NCBI RefSeq assembly: GCF_017104715.1
Contig: NZ_JAAGPI010000003.1
Location: forward strand, 186,001 to 250,000
Reading direction: 5' to 3'
Source of the DNA: Burkholderia sp. Ac-20365
GTDB lineage: Bacteria; Pseudomonadota; Gammaproteobacteria; Burkholderiales; Burkholderiaceae
Length of the DNA: 64,000 nucleotides
The translations under genes were made by a program, and so were the position numbers. Below are positions 61,984 through 64,000 of the stretch, piece by piece. How positions within the stretch are numbered: position 1 is the first letter of the stretch; each line of letters opens with the position of its first letter. The notes beneath the pieces were generated by a model, which was not told the DNA's origin, did not search any database, and saw only the letters and a program-made list of their open reading frames with translations.

Positions 61984-64000
61984 GCCGCCAGTTCAATGAC
62001 AAGGTTCAAGTCGTCGTCGACACGCGCTGTGTGCGCGGCCTTCAAGACGGCGCAGCTGCTGTGCTCTTCAATAACCGCGGGGCCTTTAATCTGGGCACCT
62101 ACTGGCAGCCGGCTTCGTGCAAACACCGGCAATGCGCGGACATTGCCGTCGATGTAGACATCACGCGTACGAACAGGCGTAACCGCTGCTCCCTCGTCCG
62201 AGTGCGCGACGCCGCCGCGCCAGCCACTTGTCGCGATGAGTTGCAGGCGGAGGTTTGCGACCATAATCGGCTTGTCCTTGCTGACAAAGTTCCAGAGCCG
62301 TTGATGTGCCGCTTCAAACTCTTCCGCCAGCACAGCACATGAGGCGTCGTCGGATGCTTCGACAGTAATGACATCCGGCTGGCCGACGTAACGGCAATCT
62401 GCCAGGCGCACTGCGCGGGTCTTATTCGCCTCGACGCCATGGCGCTCCGCTTCACTGCGGCCAAGCGCAAGCAGTTCATCAAACTCCGCGTGCAGTCTTT
62501 CGTCACCTAGCTTCGCGAGGTCACATTCCACCGGTCGTTGATAGTCGTACTGTTGGTCGGCGACCATCATGCCGAACGCGCTGAAGAGGCCCGGCAGCGG
62601 CGGAATCACAACACGGCGGATTCCCATTTCGTGCGCGAGGTCAACTGCATGGACCGGACCGGCGCCGCCGTAGCAGATGTACGAGAACTCACGCGGGTCG
62701 TAACCCCGCTCCACCGTCATGATTCGAATCGCCTGTGCCATCAACGCATTGGCGACCGAGCGCACCGCCTGCGCCGCATCCGGCACACTCATTCCCAGAG
62801 GCTTGGCAATGACTTCCTCGACCACGCGCCACGCAGCCTTTGCATCCAGCTGGAATTCGCCCCCAAGGAAGTTATCCGGGTCGATGTAGCCAAGCACGAG
62901 GTTGCAATCAGTGACCGTCGGTCGCTTGCCGCCGCGGCCGTAGCACGCGGGGCCCGGGTCCGCCGCAGCACTTTCAGGCCCGATGCGCACACCGCCGCCC
63001 GCGTCAATCCAGACGATAGAGCCTCCGCCCGCTCCCACTGAGTCGATGTCGATGCTGGGCGAACGCACGGTGTAGCTGTGCAGCAGGCTCTTGTTCCGGA
63101 TTTCGGGTCTGAAATCACGGATGAGGGAAACGTCAAATGTCGTGCCGCCCATGTCGCCGAGAATTGCGTTGCGCAAGTCACCGCGCTCGCAATTCCGGAT
63201 CGCCGCGCTGACGCCACCCGCAGGTCCCGACTCAAGCAGCACAATCGGACGGTCGGCGACGCGCGCGGGGCTCGCCAGGCCGCCGTTTGACTGCATGAAG
63301 AGGAACTTGCCGGCAAAGCCCAGGTGTGCGAGCGCGTCCACCAGACGACCGATGTAGCGACCGCAGACCGGTCCGAGCATCGCATTGATGACCGTCGAAC
63401 TGGCTCGCTCATACTCCATGGATTCCGGGTTGACCTCATGCGATGCACACACGAAACGGTCAGGCAACATTTCGCGCAGCGCCGCAACGGCAGCCTTTTC
63501 GTGCTCGGGATTGACGTGCGAGTGCAGGAAACACACGGCAACCGCTTCGACGTCAGACTCCCGGATGCGTGCGGCAATCTCGGTCAGCTCGCCGTGCGAG
63601 AGCGGTGTCTCGACGTTCCCATCGAAACGCAGACGCTCTGTTACCTCCAGCCTCCAATGGCGCTCGACCAGCGCGCGTGGATTGTCGAACAAAAGGTCAT
63701 AAAGGTCAGCACGGTCGTGACGCGACGCGCGCCGTATTTCAAGGATGTCCCGGAATCCACGAGTGGTCACCAATGCAGTTTTGGCACCCGTGCCTTCGAC
63801 GACCATGTTCGTGGCCATCGTCGTTCCATGGCCAAGAAAAGAAATGTCGGCGCTCTTTGAACCCGATATTTCAAGAATCCTTCGGAAACCTTCGACCGTT
63901 CCTACGACCCGGTCTTTGGGCGTTGTCGGCACCTTGGTCGACCACACCTTCCCGGTCGAATCGTCCACCATCACGACGTCGGTGAAGGTGCCGCCGACGT
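61980..64000 (-). CDS. hyuA: HyuA subunit (hydantoinase/acetone carboxylase type), cut by window edge
   Basis: At least 673 aa are present; the start lies beyond base 64000. The first visible part reads Gly-Gly-Thr-Phe-Thr-Asp-Val-Val-Met-Val-Asp-Asp, the ATP-binding Gly-Gly-Thr-Phe-Thr-Asp motif of the family, so only a few residues are missing. Gly-His-Gly-Thr-Thr, Ser-Gly-Pro-Ala-Gly-Gly and Gly-Asp-Met-Gly-Gly-Thr-Thr-Phe-Asp are actin-like ATPase segments. It overlaps HyuB by four bases. Substrate is unknown; the CoA-transferase downstream suggests the product acid is made into a CoA ester. Confidence 0.9.
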   Translation of the reverse strand, partial: VGGTFTDVVMVDDSTGKVWSTKVPTTPKDRVVGTVEGFRRILEISGSKSADISFLGHGTTMATNMVVEGTGAKTALVTTRGFRDILEIRRASRHDRADLYDLLFDNPRALVERHWRLEVTERLRFDGNVETPLSHGELTEIAARIRESDVEAVAVCFLHSHVNPEHEKAAVAALREMLPDRFVCASHEVNPESMEYERASSTVINAMLGPVCGRYIGRLVDALAHLGFAGKFLFMQSNGGLASPARVADRPIVLLESGPAGGVSAAIRNCERGDLRNAILGDMGGTTFDVSLIRDFRPEIRNKSLLHSYTVRSPSIDIDSVGAGGGSIVWIDAGGGVRIGPESAAADPGPACYGRGGKRPTVTDCNLVLGYIDPDNFLGGEFQLDAKAAWRVVEEVIAKPLGMSVPDAAQAVRSVANALMAQAIRIMTVERGYDPREFSYICYGGAGPVHAVDLAHEMGIRRVVIPPLPGLFSAFGMMVADQQYDYQRPVECDLAKLGDERLHAEFDELLALGRSEAERHGVEANKTRAVRLADCRYVGQPDVITVEASDDASCAVLAEEFEAAHQRLWNFVSKDKPIMVANLRLQLIATSGWRGGVAHSDEGAAVTPVRTRDVYIDGNVRALPVFARSRLPVGAQIKGPAVIEEHSSCAVLKAAHTARVDDDLNLVIELAA

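Noticed and set aside
60217..62157. A 646-codon plus-strand open frame
   Set aside because: It is antisense to the well-supported HyuB gene and has no family resemblance; long antisense frames are common in GC-rich DNA.
1..64000. tRNA, rRNA, CRISPR arrays and prophage genes
   Set aside because: No cloverleaf-like T-arm patterns, repeat arrays or phage structural genes were seen; a tRNA or CRISPR search program would be needed to exclude faint ones.

Overview
The window looks like accessory DNA from a Burkholderiaceae genome, most likely Paraburkholderia, Caballeronia or a relative. I infer this from the GC-rich codon usage, the density of LysR, IclR, TetR, MerR and LacI regulators beside catabolic operons, the paired MHS-family carboxylate transporters and the protein families present. 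No rRNA, tRNA or CRISPR array was seen.

Region 1 (1-15.1 kb) is mixed. It holds two DUF1254/DUF1214 proteins, a bestrophin-like membrane protein, a Tat-exported ferritin-like lipoprotein, an Nramp metal transporter, an AhpD-like protein, a DHA2 drug exporter and two alpha/beta hydrolases, one of them divergent from a MerR regulator with a clear operator. Broken genes lie between them: UspA, NhaA and CheY remnants at 3.1-4.3 kb, SDR and dipeptidase remnants at 9.8-10.6 kb, and MFS and aldo/keto reductase remnants at 13-14.1 kb.

Region 2 (15.6-25.2 kb) is a carboxylate or ureido-compound catabolic cluster around a LysR regulator. It has two MHS transporters, a CitE-like lyase, an M20 carbamoylase/amidohydrolase, a GhrA-like 2-hydroxyacid dehydrogenase, a class II aldolase, an RraA-like aldolase and a CtlX-like amidinohydrolase.

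Region 3 (25.6-41.9 kb) is the core of the window: a soluble di-iron monooxygenase locus of the propane/acetone/phenol (PrmABCD/MimABCD) type. One operon has a near-perfect sigma-54 promoter and encodes a zinc-type alcohol dehydrogenase, a coiled-coil protein, a CobW-family GTPase, a WD40 protein and a 67-aa protein. A second sigma-54 promoter precedes a 27-codon peptide ending in Cys-Pro-Cys-Cys, then the hydroxylase large subunit, reductase, small subunit and coupling protein, an amidohydrolase, a DUF59 protein, a dedicated GroEL-like chaperonin, a small membrane protein, an Nramp transporter and an AcoR/MimR-type sigma-54 activator. Oxygenase, alcohol oxidation, metal supply, chaperone and regulator are therefore packed together. 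The peptide and the ADH-CobW-WD40 unit are the least explained parts and my best candidates for something undescribed.

Region 4 (42-50 kb) has an XRE/nucleotidyltransferase toxin-antitoxin-like pair with a self-regulated promoter, a DUF1232 protein, a TetR-controlled hydrolase/cupin-dioxygenase/SDR group, and a decayed IS6-type element next to amidohydrolase and transposase remnants.

Region 5 (50.1-64 kb) is an uncharacterised catabolic locus: DapB-like and FAH-family enzymes divergent from an IclR regulator; a LacI regulator with two operators in front of a CoA-transferase, ACS transporter and 2-hydroxyacid dehydrogenase operon; and a convergent operon of a second CoA-transferase with HyuB and HyuA (the latter cut by the window edge). 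A perfect hairpin separates the two convergent operons.
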